Shown here one piece after another: positions 26,819 through 39,800 of a stretch of 64,000 nt of DNA. The notes below the pieces were generated by a model. The model made no database searches and was not told the origin of the DNA. It saw only the letters and a list, made by a program, of their open reading frames with translations. Numbering within the stretch: position 1 is the stretch's first letter; every line of letters starts with the position of its first letter. Position numbers and translations under genes: made by a program. Source of the stretch: Euglena gracilis (lineage: Eukaryota > Euglenida > Euglenophyceae > Euglenales); assembly GCA_039621445.1 (NCBI GenBank), contig CP154956.1, forward strand, positions 43,300,437-43,364,436, read 5' to 3'.

Positions 26819-27150
26819 GCGCCAAAGCGCAATGGGTAAGCTTATGAAGAATACATTGCGCCGAAGCGCAAACCATCATACAAAAAATGAGAAGTGCAAA
26901 CAGGCGGCTGACGTGTAATCTGAATGAACAAGCAGTGCAATATGTAGGCATGTCCCTTGCGCTTCAGCGCAATGTATTTCCTCACCAAGCGCGCACACTG
27001 GCCGTTCAGGGAGGGGCCCCGACACACCGTAACACATCAGAGGGACTCCCATAAGCTCAGGGGGCATCTGTTATACATTGCGCTTAAGCGCAAATGTTTT
27101 ACATTGCGCTTAAGCGCAAGGTAAAACTACTGCGCTTAAGCGCAATGTCC
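26813..27150. repeat. Cluster of GCGCTTAAGCGC-type palindromes
   Basis: At least six copies or variants of TTGCGCTTAAGCGCAATG occur here, including three close together at 27076-27147. Related halves occur at 25618-25683, 27720-27735 and 42060-42080. They may be parts of the host element rather than separate sites. Confidence 0.65.
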
Positions 27151-29784
27151 ATAAACATTGCCTTCTATGCCCGGCAGTGTGGGGCCTGGTTATGCTCACC
27201 AGACGTTGGGACAGGTCCCTGGGCTTGCCCTCAATCTCCCCAACCCCCCCCCACCTGGGTGGTTCCCGCTGTACCGCTCCTCGCACTTCAAGCACCCAGG
27301 GATCACAACTCTGTGACATGCCGTTTTTTCCAACTCTTCACAACGTGTGTGTAGAGTCCACCCTCTGGATGCCTCAGCAGGCAACCCTTAACAGACACAT
27401 CGCAGAGCCCCAAAAAAAGCAACAAAAAGGGCCAAGTTACACCCAGCCTGTGTGGCACCATCCGGGGAACACAGTCGAGGCTTCAAAAACGAGGGACTCG
27501 CAACGGGGTTTTTTTTGGCACTTTTTTGGGAAAATTCACGTGTCCCGGCGGTCAAACCCAGGGGTTTGAACCTTTTTCAAAATGGTGCACAGGCTGAAAA
27601 ACACCAAAATTGGGCCTGTTCCCCGGGTCCCAACATCGCCAAATGATGCACACGCCACTGTGGAGGGCCTCCGCGGAACCAGAGGGTCAAAACCGCCGGG
27701 TGTCAAAAAGTTTGGAAATTTGCGCCAGAGCGCAAGCTAAAAATCAAAACCTTAAGTGCGAGTTTGGCCGCCTATAAGGAAGGAAAAAAGGCAGGAGAAG
27801 AAGGCGATGGCACTTCCCCACAACTTGTAAGACGCACACGTTGATGTCCGCAGGACGATGGACGACGGAAAGGGGAAAGGGAGGGGGGTGAGAGTCGGTT
27901 CCTCCACACGCAGCGGTGCCCCCAGGATCACACACGAACGCCACATCTGCACCCAGGCAGACAAAAGAAAATATACAAACATGGGGGCGCTGGGGAAAAG
28001 ATAGGCACTCAAAGGGTCCGGGCCGGTTGTGTTGTGGTACGTCGCCTCTTAGCACCCCGCGATGTGTTGGCTCAGGACACGGGGCGGAATGGACAATCCC
28101 AACACATTCCCCTCACACCACGCATCGGGGAGGCAAAACCTCCGAAACCTCCCATTTTTCCAAAAACAAGGAAAATTGGCAAGGTCAACAAAACTCAGGA
28201 GGAGGAGGTTGCAGGGTGGGAATTGGCATCAGAGGCCTTCAAAAGAATTGCGGAGATGTTGTGAAAATTAATCCCCCCCAAAAATAAGACTCGGGTCTTA
28301 TTTTTGGGTCCGTTGCTGGAAGCCTCCAGGGGGGGTCTTATTTTTGGGGGGGGGGGTATTTTGGATTTTTTCTTGACCGACCCGGGCCCGAAAAAACACC
28401 ATTTTTCAGGTTCCCGAGAGTGCTAAAATTTTTCCTTCGGCGCTTCGCGCCATGTGTAAATTGGTGTAATTTGACATTTACCATGTTTTTTCCACTTCAA
28501 AAATCTGAAATTTTTTGAAATTTCAACATTTTTTTGTATGAAATTGGGGTTTTTGGTAATTTTTCAGGGAAAAATTTCACCTTCCCCGGCGCTTCGCGTC
28601 GTCAAGGGAGGTCTTATTTTATGGGGGGGTCTTATTTTTGGATTTTTGCTCGATCGGCCCGGGGGGGGGGGGGGGTCTTATTTTGGGGGGGTCTTATTTT
28701 GGGGGGGGTCTTACTTTGGGGGGGGGGGTTACGGAAAAATTGCGGACAAATTGCAGAAGCTGTGGTTTGGGAACTTCTGCCAGAGGGGACTTAAAAAAAT
28801 TAAATTCTCGTCATTTTGCAACATCGGTGTACGTTCTGTTATTCACACTTTATCCAGCAAAAAAAAAAAACAAACGTGGTTTTTGTTATTTTGGGAACAC
28901 GCTGGTTCTCGGAAGATTCTAGATTTCTTCGCTTAAAAATCCGAAAATGGAAAAAAATAAAGAAAAAATTGGTCTCAGGCAAAAAAAAATTGGGTCCAGG
29001 ATGCAGAATTTTCTAAGTCAAAGGTATTCTCCAGCAGAAATCGGGGGGAAACTGTTCAAAAAAAATCCAAGAAATTGCCAAATTTCGCCAAAATTTGTAA
29101 AAACTCGGCAAATTTTGGCAAGTTTGCAACAAAATAGCAAAAAAAGCATCCGAGATACATTGTGAAACGTTCAAGGAATGGCCAGGACTCATTTCGTCTT
29201 CCATTTCAGGTTCATGCAGAAAAAATGCAGAAAATTTGTGGAAAGGGAAGAGATTGTGGAAAATTTGTGAAACCTTGTGAAAGCTACGGAAAAATCGCGG
29301 GAAATTGCAGAAGTTGGGGAAATTACTCCTATCAATCCCCCCCTGCGCCGGGCAAACTGGTGAACCTCAGTTGTCAAAAAGAGGCTTTGGTTGTAGGTTG
29401 GAATGCAGCAAACCTTCCAGTCTAGCTTCTTCAAAACAATATTAGGTCCAAATCAGGCTTTAATCAATCTTTGCATGTATTTTTTTTATTTTTCTGGATT
29501 GGCTGCACGGTGATGACACTCTTGGGACCAGCCTACTAATGAACCCAACATTCAGCTGGCAACCCCATCACAGAGGGAGCATCCAGGGGGGGGGGGTTGG
29601 CCTTCAAAAGCATTTCCTTGTGTTCAGTCTCCCAAAAAGTGCCCTGGCGAAGGGCTACGGCACAAGGTTGCCACTTCATTCCAAGGGAATCTGCAGCCCA
29701 ACCCCGTCGTCAGGCCGCCACCCACCACCAACCCCAGCCAGCCCAACCCCCCCCTCCCCCCCCCCCCGGCCCCGGCCCCGGGCA

Positions 29785-31926
29785 GGCCACCACGTCCATG
29801 ATGCGGCTGTACGCCTTCTCGGGGACGTCCAGCTTCGCGTAGTCCTCCGCCTTCATCCCCTTCAGCATCGCGAGGTCGACCCCGAACTCCGCGAAGACGG
29901 CGGCGTGCCGGAGCAGCCCCGGCCGCAGGGCAGCCTGGGCGGCGCCGCCGGCCGCCTGAGGCGGACCAAAGCGGAAACGTACAGTACTTCAACCTTGGCG
30001 CAGACGTGTGCGGGCCGACTTGCACACATATACAATGGGGACACACCTCAGGCATAAATTGCCACATGCAAACGTGCACGCCTGCCCGACTGGTGTCGGA
30101 ATTCAGAAACGCAACAATTTCCCGCTACTCAGCGAAAAACAAGCATAACGAAACAGTCCGCTGGGAATCAGTGGCATTGCTAAAGGTGTTCACGCTCTCG
30201 CAACCAGAGAGGTGCAGGGGTCCCATTCCGCCCGACTCGGCCGACGAAGCGCGATGAACCAACGGAACGATGGCAACGCCACAGGCGGCCCTGGCCAGCT
30301 GGCCCAGGATGCGGTTCACTTCCGCGTCGCCGCTCGGGGGTTCCTTGGCGGCCGGGGGCTCCTCGGGGGCGGGGCCCTGGTCCCCCTCGGGCCCTGGGGC
30401 AGCCTGGGGGAAGGAATAGCGAGGGTGGTCCGCCATTTCCGCATTTTTTTTGCATTTTTTGTGCATTTTTTCCCGATTGTTTGCTTTTTGGCGCATTTTT
30501 TGTATGATTCACACCAGCGATTTTTCGCATTTTTTTCCTTTGTGGGCTCATGGGTCAGCCTGAACTGTTGTCAGTTCCCATCCCACAGAGGGGGGTCAGT
30601 GCCCGGACTTCAGCAAAGCTCCGCCTTGCCAGGAGATAACAGCACCTCTCAAATATGAAGCCTGAAAAACTCCAAAAAATTCCACAACAACGAGAATCCC
30701 CTCTGGATTTCACTGCCCAACCCAATCAATCCCCCCCGGGACAAACCAAAATGCTTCAGAAATGGTAAATTTTGGGTACTTTCGTCGAAATGCAAAGAAA
30801 ATTCGGCGTGAAGCGCGGGAAGGAAAACTTTGACTTTGGGGGGGGGCCCGGTCCTGCCCCCCAACCCTCCAACCTGTCCCCCCTCCCAAATCCACCCCCA
30901 CCCCTCGCCGCTAACGTCAAACTTGCCCCCTCCAGACCCTCAGTGACTCAGTGGGGAGGGGCACATCACTGCCCCTTTGCGGAGCAGTCGCTGGGCCACT
31001 GTTGGGGGAGGGGGTACGTCTTCAACTTCACCACCAACTGCGTCACATACATGTGTGCATGTGGGCGTGCGTGTCAAACAGCACAGCCCAGACCTCGTCC
31101 TCGGCGGCAGGCGCTGCCCTCGCCCGCCCGGCTCCATCACCGCGGCCCTCCCCCGCATTTCAAGCAGGCTTCTTCTGGAAGGCATGTGGGAAGGCGTGCC
31201 CGAGTCCCTGGGGGGGGGGCAGAACAGGAAGGCCTGGTGGGGGGGGGTCGACCCCCCCACCCAGAAAATGTCCTTGGGGTAAAAAATTGGTGCTCCCGGA
31301 AACAAAAAAAACACGGGAGGAGGTGGTGGGGGGGGTCGACCTCCCCCCACCCACCATGCAGGGGGTGGGGGGTCGACCCCCCACCAACCACCCTGGCTGT
31401 TTGGCCGATTCCCATTCTGCCCTGGGGGGGGGGGGGGGCGGAAAGAGCCGGCAGGCACGCATGGAGCTAGCGCAGGATTGGTGTGGAGGTTCTTCCTTGG
31501 AATGGGCGAGGTCGGCCTCCAAAGAAAAAACCTGATCGCAGACGTTTGCGGTGTGGCCCTCCTTTTGGCATTTGCTGCAGACGCGTGGCTTCGTGCACTC
31601 GGACAGCAGGTGGTACCCGCCGCAGTTGTGGCACCGCTTGCACTTGTTGGCGGTGTGGCCCTGCATTGAGGGGATGGGGTGGAGGGGATGGGAAGTGGAC
31701 TACAAAGAAGTAGGTGCTAATTCATTGCTGTGCCATAATTGATTTGCTGTGATGTGCATCCAACCACAAAAACTTTTCGGTGAAAACAGACAAAGTATTT
31801 GGCAAATGAACTATGTGAAATCCCGGGGGTTTCATTGTGCCGTCCTTTTCGACCGCAGCTCAAGAATCAACAAAGAAATCACAAACACTTCGGCACATCA
31901 TCCGCCACCCCACCCACTTGCACGCG

Positions 31927-31998
<72 letters not shown>

Positions 31999-34900
31999 CA
32001 CACACACACACGCGCACGCACACACACACACACACACACACACAACACAACACAACACACACACACACGCACACACACGCAACACACACGCACATACACA
32101 CGCACGCACGCACGCACACACGCTCGCACGCACGCATGCATGCACGCATACACACACAACAGGCACACACCTACACACATATGTATGCACAAATGACGCT
32201 CATGCACAGCGGGGGGGCCGCACCTTGTTCTTACACAGCGTGCAGAACAGCGGCTCGGGGCACATCTTGGCGGTATGCTCGCCGCTGCCGCAGTTGAAGC
32301 AACCCACCCGGCCCCGCACCGCCTCCTCCGCGCCGGGCCGCCGGCGGTCCATATTGAGGTACCCGGCCTTTGCCTCCCCCGAGGCCCTGGGGACAGCCGG
32401 ATCCCCAGCAGCAGCCGGAGACGGAGAGCAGGAGAGAGAGAGCAGTCATTTCTGGGCCCCGGAGAAATGGGGAACGGGTGGTGTACGTGTGGAAATGGGT
32501 GGTGGGTGGTGTACACTTCCATGAATACTTCAGTGAAATGGCACATTGCAATTGGACTTGGTATTGTCCTGTATTGTGTGTTTGTGTGTATGTGCGTGTG
32601 AGCACGGACATCAACAAAGGCGGTTCTTAAGGCAAAAAAAAATTCTGTTCCAGCGCATGCAATGAAAAATCCAAAGGAAAAAATGGTCGAAAAATAGGGC
32701 CTTGTTTGGCGAAAACCGTCAACTTTGGACAAAAAAAAGTGATTTGGATCTGGGATCCTTGCCATCAGTCATCCACCCAAATATGCCAAAAAATGCGCCT
32801 TTCGACCTTTTAATTTTTGACCCATTTGAGCCTCGGGCCGGCCCTTGGCAGGCAGGGGCAGTCCTCAAAGGGGAAAGAGCATCCCGTCCCTTATGGGTCA
32901 CCCTGCCAACAACTGGCAAAAGAAATCATGCAATGCTGGCAAATGCAACTCCATCAATAAGAAAATAACAGAATCAGCATCAGAGATTGCCGTGGTGCTT
33001 TCCGAACTTCACTCCGCGCGAGTGGAGTTCCCGTTTCTACAGTTCTTTGAAGCACTCTTCCCTCTTCACTGACTTCGACGAGCTTCACCACAACCTGGTA
33101 AAATAACCCATTGCATTGGATGAAAGGAGCACACTTTGTGTCCGTCTTCCCCTCCTTCTCCTCCACCGCCGCCGGCTTGGCCTCCTTCGGCTTCGCCTTG
33201 TCCTCTTCCTCCCCCCCCTCATCCTCCGCCTGCTTCTTGAAGCACACGTTGCTTGTGTGGCCGTAGCGCCGGCAGTGTGTGCAGAACAGGGGGTGCCGGC
33301 ACGACTTCACGGTGTGGTCCGCCACGGGGCCCAGCGAAGCTCACCTGGAGCTGACCCCCAAGCACCTCCAGACACTTGGTATTTGGTGCTGTTGTCGGGG
33401 TTCGTCGGGACTTGTTGGGATTTGTTGGGATTTGTCAGGATTTGTTGGGATTTGTTGGGATTTGTCGGAATTTGCTGGAATTTATTGGGATTTGTTGGGA
33501 TTTACCGAAACCTCCACCTCTGGAGGGCCAAAAAAACTGCCGCCAGGGTTTGACAGGGTTTGTCGGGATTTGTTGCTGGAGGTACTCGCCAACCCACACC
33601 CCATGAGGGATGGGAGGACAAGCCAACACAAAACGATGGCGGGGTCCCGGCCTGTGCCGCCGCAGTTAAAACAGTACCGGGTGCCGCGGGCTGCGCAGGC
33701 AGGGGGCCAGTGTCATCGCCGTGGGATCCATGACAGTTGGTGTTGGGGGCGTTGCGTCGGGTGGAAGAGAACCGGATGGGCTGCTGTTTGGGGAATCTTT
33801 ATGGGCTCTGCAGACCTGGTTCGACCCAGGTCCGGCCCCTTTCCCGCCACGGGAGCAACAATGGTAGAGGGTTGCTGCAGCAGTGCAGGAGACTTTTCAA
33901 GCCAGACCATTGTGCCAGCCTAAGCTGGACCTCCTCCTCCTAACGCTGATTCTAGCCTGATTCTAACACTCGACTTTATCGAAGCCAGAACCAAAATACC
34001 CCCCCACCGGGCGCTTGGCCCGGGCCATGATTGAAGGTCAGGTCGGGCGGCCAACCTTAGGGGGGGGGACAAGTTTGCATGTTAAGAACTTTGGCAGCCA
34101 TGGCCAACCTTAGGGAGGGCCAAGTTTGCATGTAAGGAGGAGAGGGCCACGCGCCCGGGGTGGGGGGCATTCTTCCCTGTGCATTTTAACACCCGAAATT
34201 GGAGCTGGGTAACCCGTGCAGCTGCCCTTCATGCAGCAGTCGACCGGGATCAAAATTAGTCAAAATGGGAGAGTCCAGGGCAGGGAATTCTTTTTAAGAC
34301 TGGGGGAGGGGGGAGGAGTATGGGGGACCCCCCCACCCACCAACCCACCCACCCAGGGGGTTACACCTATCCCCCCCCCTCGTGACTGCGCCGCAGACCA
34401 AACAACGCCCGGAGACGCACCCAGCGTGGACACACCTTCCAGCTCCTCGTCAAACTCCGGCTCGTCGAACGTTCCCTTGGGTAGCAGCGGGCCGGCGGAG
34501 AGGATGGAGGGGTCCGGCGGCAGGTCGGGGCGGTCCTTGTCCTTCTCCGCCCCTGTGGCGTCTGCCTCGGCCACGGCCCACCCTCTTCTTTCCACCCCGC
34601 CCCAACCTGTGGCCGGCCCCGCCTCACCCCCCCCCAATACAAACCCCTCAAATATAACTGGCAATTATGACGAATATAAACCCTCATGGCAACTCAGAGC
34701 TTGGGGGTTTTGATTGGCGACCAAATGTAAAGACCCTACGGAAGCACCAAGAGGCACCACGCTGCGCCAGTGGCACGGCATGGTAGATATACTGAAAATA
34801 TGTCATTTTGTGACAGGTTAAGGCGCTGAATTTGACAGCTTTTGGTGCAAAAAAAAAAAGAATGGTTGATGGAAAGCAAAGTTCCAACTGGAACCTTGCT

Positions 34901-36833
34901 TGTAAATGGTGGAATTCGGGCAAAATTGTGTTGGGAAACACTTTTGGCCACGGAAATTGGAATTTTTTCCCAGCCAAATAGTAAGAAATATAATTATCCT
35001 CAAAAAACATAAAACCCCCTGAGGGTCTTCAATTCCTGCCTTAACATAAACCGAGGGTTGATATTCAGGGGAGTTTACCACAGCTCGGAAGCAGGGGCTG
35101 GAGCGGAGAACTCTCTCGGATCGCCACGTTGGCAGTCTTCGGCAGGATGCTGAGCAGCTGCTGGAGCTGTTGGGGCCCCGCTCCAGCCTCTGGCAGGGGT
35201 TGCGTAGCTGGTTGTGAACACGCAGACGGTCAGCGTGTGGTGTTTGGACATGTATGCGCGTACACATCACACAGCGGCGTATCTGTGTGTTTGGCGAGTG
35301 CAGTGTACCGCAGCAGGGTGAATGAATTTGTGGGGCTTTGGCCTGGGGCTGTGGAATGCATTTGTGGGGCTGTGGCTTCTTTGGCACACATATCTGTGCG
35401 CGCACAGAGCGTGGTCTGTGCATGCGTACGTCCATTCATGGCGTCTCACTCGCCTCAACCGGTGCCATCCACCCCTGGGTTTGGGAGGCTCTGGTGCGGG
35501 GCTGCCGGGGGGCCCGGCGGCGGGGGCCGGGGGCGCGCCGGCCTCCGGCGGGGGGCGCTGGAAGTACTGCACGCTGAGGCTCGCCCCCTGCTGCAGCTGC
35601 AGCTGGGAGAGCTGCTGCAGCACGTGGCGGTTCCCCTCGGGCCCCGCGGCCCCCTTGCCGGCCGCGGGGCCGGGGGGCAGGCCGGCCAGCAGGGCACCAG
35701 GGCCGGGCTTCGGGTGGGGCGGGGACACCGCGCCGGGCCCGTGCGTGGCGAGGGGCGGCGGCGCGGGGTGGCGCAACGGGGATGGGCCGGCGAAAAGTTT
35801 CGGTTTGGTGGGGGAGGGACCTTAAAACCACTGAAAATTGAATGGAACAAAAGGGAAGCCAGGTTGAGGTGTCGCCACTGGAAAGAAAACGGGGTTCCAA
35901 AAAAAAACGGGGCATATGCTCGGGGCTGCGTGGCAAACGCCCCGAGGGAATGCATTTGGCCATATTCCCCGGGGTTGGTTGTATCGTCTGCCCGGCATTG
36001 ATTTTTGTCGAATATAATAATAATTTGGGGAGGGGTACGGCCGCAAGCTGGACCAAGCTGGTACCCAAAAATGGACAGAAAAAAAGCCCAAACCCTGCTG
36101 GGTTAGAATTCCGTGCAGGTAAACCCCCAAAGAATCCTTTGAAACACCATTTTTGACCACCATGAACCCTGTTTTCAAATGAACTTTGGCATTTTGCACC
36201 GAAAATTATTCTCAAACCCAGCCCACCGTTTGCCCAAACTGCTGGAAGCTGCTGGCTGGAAAAAAGGCACCGTGGCCGGACTTTAGGGGTGGGGTCCCTT
36301 ACAGCTCAGAAGTCCCACGCTGAATTCCAGGTTTTGTTGCTCCCCTGCGCTGTTCCGGGCCAGAGTCAATGACCCCTCCCAAATAATGCTCCCCGTTCCC
36401 GGATTTGAACCAACTGTCTAAGTGATGGCCAGGACTGTGCCAACCCCGCGGGCTCCGGGGGGCGGTCGGGGCGGGCGGGGGCGGGCGGCTGGAGGGGGGC
36501 CCCGGGCACCCAGTTGGGCGGCGGCAGGCTTTGGGCCGGCCCCCCGGGGCCCGCCAGGGGGCCGGGGCCGAGGGGGCTCGCCATCGCCGCCATGGCCGCC
36601 ATCGCGGGCAGCGGCGGACCACCGGGCCCCCCGGGGCCGATGGGCGACGGCACTCCTGGCGGCGGCTGCGCATCCTGGAATGGGGGGGCTTGCAGATGGA
36701 GAAAAAGGGCGGTAAATAAACACCTGTGCTATAAATCCGGAGGCAGTAACTGGATGTGAGGGAATGAGTAGTGAGTGAGTGAGTGTGTGTGTGTGTGTGC
36801 ATGTGCGTGTGTGTGTGTGTGCGCGCGCGCGTG

Positions 36834-36877
<44 letters not shown>

Positions 36878-39800
36878 CGCGCGCGCACGCGCGCGTGTGT
36901 GTGTGCGTGCGTGCGTGCGTGTGTGCGTGTGTGCGTGCATGTGTCGCGTTGGTGAGGTTTTTTGCGGTGCGGTACCCTCTGGTGCGTGTCACATTGTGTT
37001 GTGTCGCGCTGCGCTGAGTTGTGACCTGTTGTATTGTGTTGTGTTGGGTTGTGTTGGGTTGTGTATGTGTAGTGTTGTGTAGTGTTGTGTTGTGTTGCAT
37101 TGTGATGTGTTGTGTCGCGCCAGGTTCTGGGTGTAATGGCAAGGGTGCGCGGGGCATGCGGAACGGTGCACCGTCGGTGGGGCCGAGGGGCGGGGACGGC
37201 TGCCCGGCGGGCCGCTTAGGCGCGAACTGCTGCTGGAAACGCTGGAAGTCCAGCGCCGTGGGGCCGGCGCCCGGTTGCAGCGGGACAGCGCCCGGCGGGG
37301 GGAACAGCGGCCGCGGCGGGGGCAGGGCCGGGGGGGGACACGGGGCCAGCAGGCTTGTGTGTACCGACCAGGGGGGGGGTGAATGCTAAAGGTTGCCTGC
37401 CCCCAAACAGGCACACCCCCGGGGGGGGTCCGGGGGGACCCAGAAAATTTTCATTGAAAATGTCCTTTTCCGGGGCCCCAGCGCCTTCGGCGCCGGGGTC
37501 GGAGGGGGGTGCCTGCTGTGGTTTTTGGGGCACCCCCCAAAACCCTTCCCCCCAGGGGGGGGGTCGGATGGGTGCTATAGGGTGCCTGCCCCTAGCACCC
37601 CCCCCCGTGGGGTAGGCACCCAACTAAGCACAAGCCTGGGGGCCAGGCAGGGCGAGCGTGCTGGGCAGGGGTTTTTTTAAGACCGGGGGGGGTCGGCACC
37701 CACCCACCCGCTCCCTGGGGTGCCCCCCCCCCGGGGGAGGGGGGGTCCCGGGGGACCCACCCACTTTTGCCTGAAAATGGCCCAAAATGCTAAAAATAGC
37801 ACCGTTTTCAAAATTTTCGGCGCATTCGGCGCCGAAAAATATATACCCACCAGCCCCTACCTCCACCCTCCCCCCGGGGGGGAGAGGGGTCCAAGGGACC
37901 CACCCACCCTACCCCCCCCCCGGGGGAAGGGGTCTAAGACTAAAAAAAACCCTGGTGCCGGGGTGGCATAAAGGCACGACACGTGTGGCTGCCACGTGAC
38001 AGGTTGGTGTAGTATCCCAGGCAGGGCCACTGCAGGGGAAGTGAATGGATTTTCATCTTGGGTTTCTCAAGGACACCCCCCCCCCCGGGGATCCCCTGGA
38101 AAAAGGCTGGACTCCCAGCTTGGGTTGGCGGTCCGGGGGGGGGGGTGGCCTGTGGAAGATGGACCGGCGGGTTCCCCTAAAGCAGGCATGACGGCCCAAA
38201 TCCAGCTTGGTTTGCATTTTTCAGCCAAATTTTTGAGGTGGCACCTGAAAGAACATTTTTTTGGCCATTGTGACCCCTTTTTTAAAAAAAAATTCGGTCC
38301 AGCCCAACTTCACTGGCTTGTCCTGAACTGTATTCAGCAGCCCCCCCCCCCAAAATTCGCAACCCAGCTGGGAGGTGCTGGCTGGAAAAAAGTCCTGGCT
38401 ACCTCCTGACAGGTATTCCACCCGAAGAGGGTGAGGGGATGCTCCACACGCTGATGTGCTGAGACTGGGAAGGAGGGAGACGCGGTGGGCACGAGGGGGG
38501 CGAATGCCACCCAGACCCTGGGAACTGCACCTGGGTCAGCCCCCAGCATGGTGGGTGGGGTGGCGTGACGGCAGAGGGGGCCTGGGGGGGGGGGGGGGTG
38601 GCTTGAGAAACCCTCCACGTCTGGCGTGGAGAGGCGGTGCTGCCCCACCCCACGCTGTGCGGTGGGGCAGAGGTCCCCTCTGGGTGCCCTATGGGCAGCC
38701 GCTGGGCGGGGAGCCCCGGCTGTCCGGGCTGGCCGGGGGGCGGGGGGAAGAGCGGCTGGGCGAGGCCGCCGGGGCCCAGCGTGGCATTGGGCGGCAGTCC
38801 GTGGAACAGCGGCGGCGGGGTGGGCAGCGGCTGGGGCTTGAGCAGGTCCGCGGCGCCCCGCTGCCCCCCCCAGAAGCCTCAGGGGGGGGGGGGGGGGAGT
38901 CCAAGGGGGGGGGGGTTGCTGTCCAGACTCTGCGTATTGGATGGAATCCAGTGTGTTTAACTCTGTATGGAATTCAGCACAATAAAAGTGGGCATGACTT
39001 TGCGGGCTTCTTTCATTTGATATCACAATGTGATATGAAAGGAAATGTATATACATATATATACATATATACAGAAACATATATAGCAGCATTATTCAAC
39101 ATTCCTACTTTTCATCAACCTGCATGAACCAATACAGAAATTACCGCGGTACATTTCTGATTTCTTCCGTGCTCCAAAAGAATGGAGGACCCGAGGGCAG
39201 CGGGCAGGCACCTATGGTCACTTCCCATTTTGGTGCTCTGGTCGGCCCTGGTCGTCCCTGGTCGGCCCTGGTCGGCCCTGGTCGGCCCTGGTCGGCCCTG
39301 GTCGGCCCTGGTCGGCAAATAGTCGGCCATAGGTGGGGGCATCCTTCACAGAAAAAATGTGAAGGGATGCAATGATTTTCTGAATTGTCTCGCCAAGATC
39401 AAAAGGAAGTGCCCCAGAAGGCCTCCATTGGATCCCAAAAGCAACCAAAATGACCTAAAATGGCTTGAAATAACCAAAAATTACCCAAAAACGCCAACAA
39501 AATCCACAAAAGATTGTGGAAAATGACCCAAAATTACCAAAAGGGCGCAAAATGGCCAAAATGCCACAAAAAATGCTCAGATTGACCCAAATTAGCCCAA
39601 CATTTGCCAAATCAGTGACAAATAGCCCCCAAATTAGCAAAAACTGGTTCATAATGGCCAAAATGGGTGTAAAACTGGAGATTTGTGAGAAAATGGGTGT
39701 AAAACTGGAGATTTGTGAGAAAATTATCCAAAAATGGGTTTAGTTCTTCAAAATATACAAAAAAAATGCCAGCATCACCCAGCATCGCCCAGCAACACCC

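Larger units (their letters stand above)
25367..27773. mobile_element. Element with AGGCGGCC terminal inverted repeats
   Basis: The left end AGGCGGCCTAACTCGCACTT is matched, inverted, by the right end (AAGTGCGAGTTTGGCCGCCT). A shorter relative at 41403-42115 has the same ends. The right 350 bp, including CAAATGATGCAC and GGAACCAGAGGG, are shared between the two copies. No target duplication is evident. Element 25781-26818 is inserted inside it. No transposase-like protein is visible. Confidence 0.65.
24541..29784. other. Intergenic, repeat-rich; no gene recognised
   Basis: The region between the PAM2/zinc-knuckle gene and the myosin gene. It contains an AGGCGGCC-ended element (25367-27773) with another element nested in it, a cluster of GCGC palindromes, and at 28290-28740 repeated blocks of the form GGTCTTATTTTTGGGGGGG with CGGCGCTTCGCGCC hairpins. 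The unresolved 3' end of the upstream gene may reach into 29500-29784. Confidence 0.5.
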
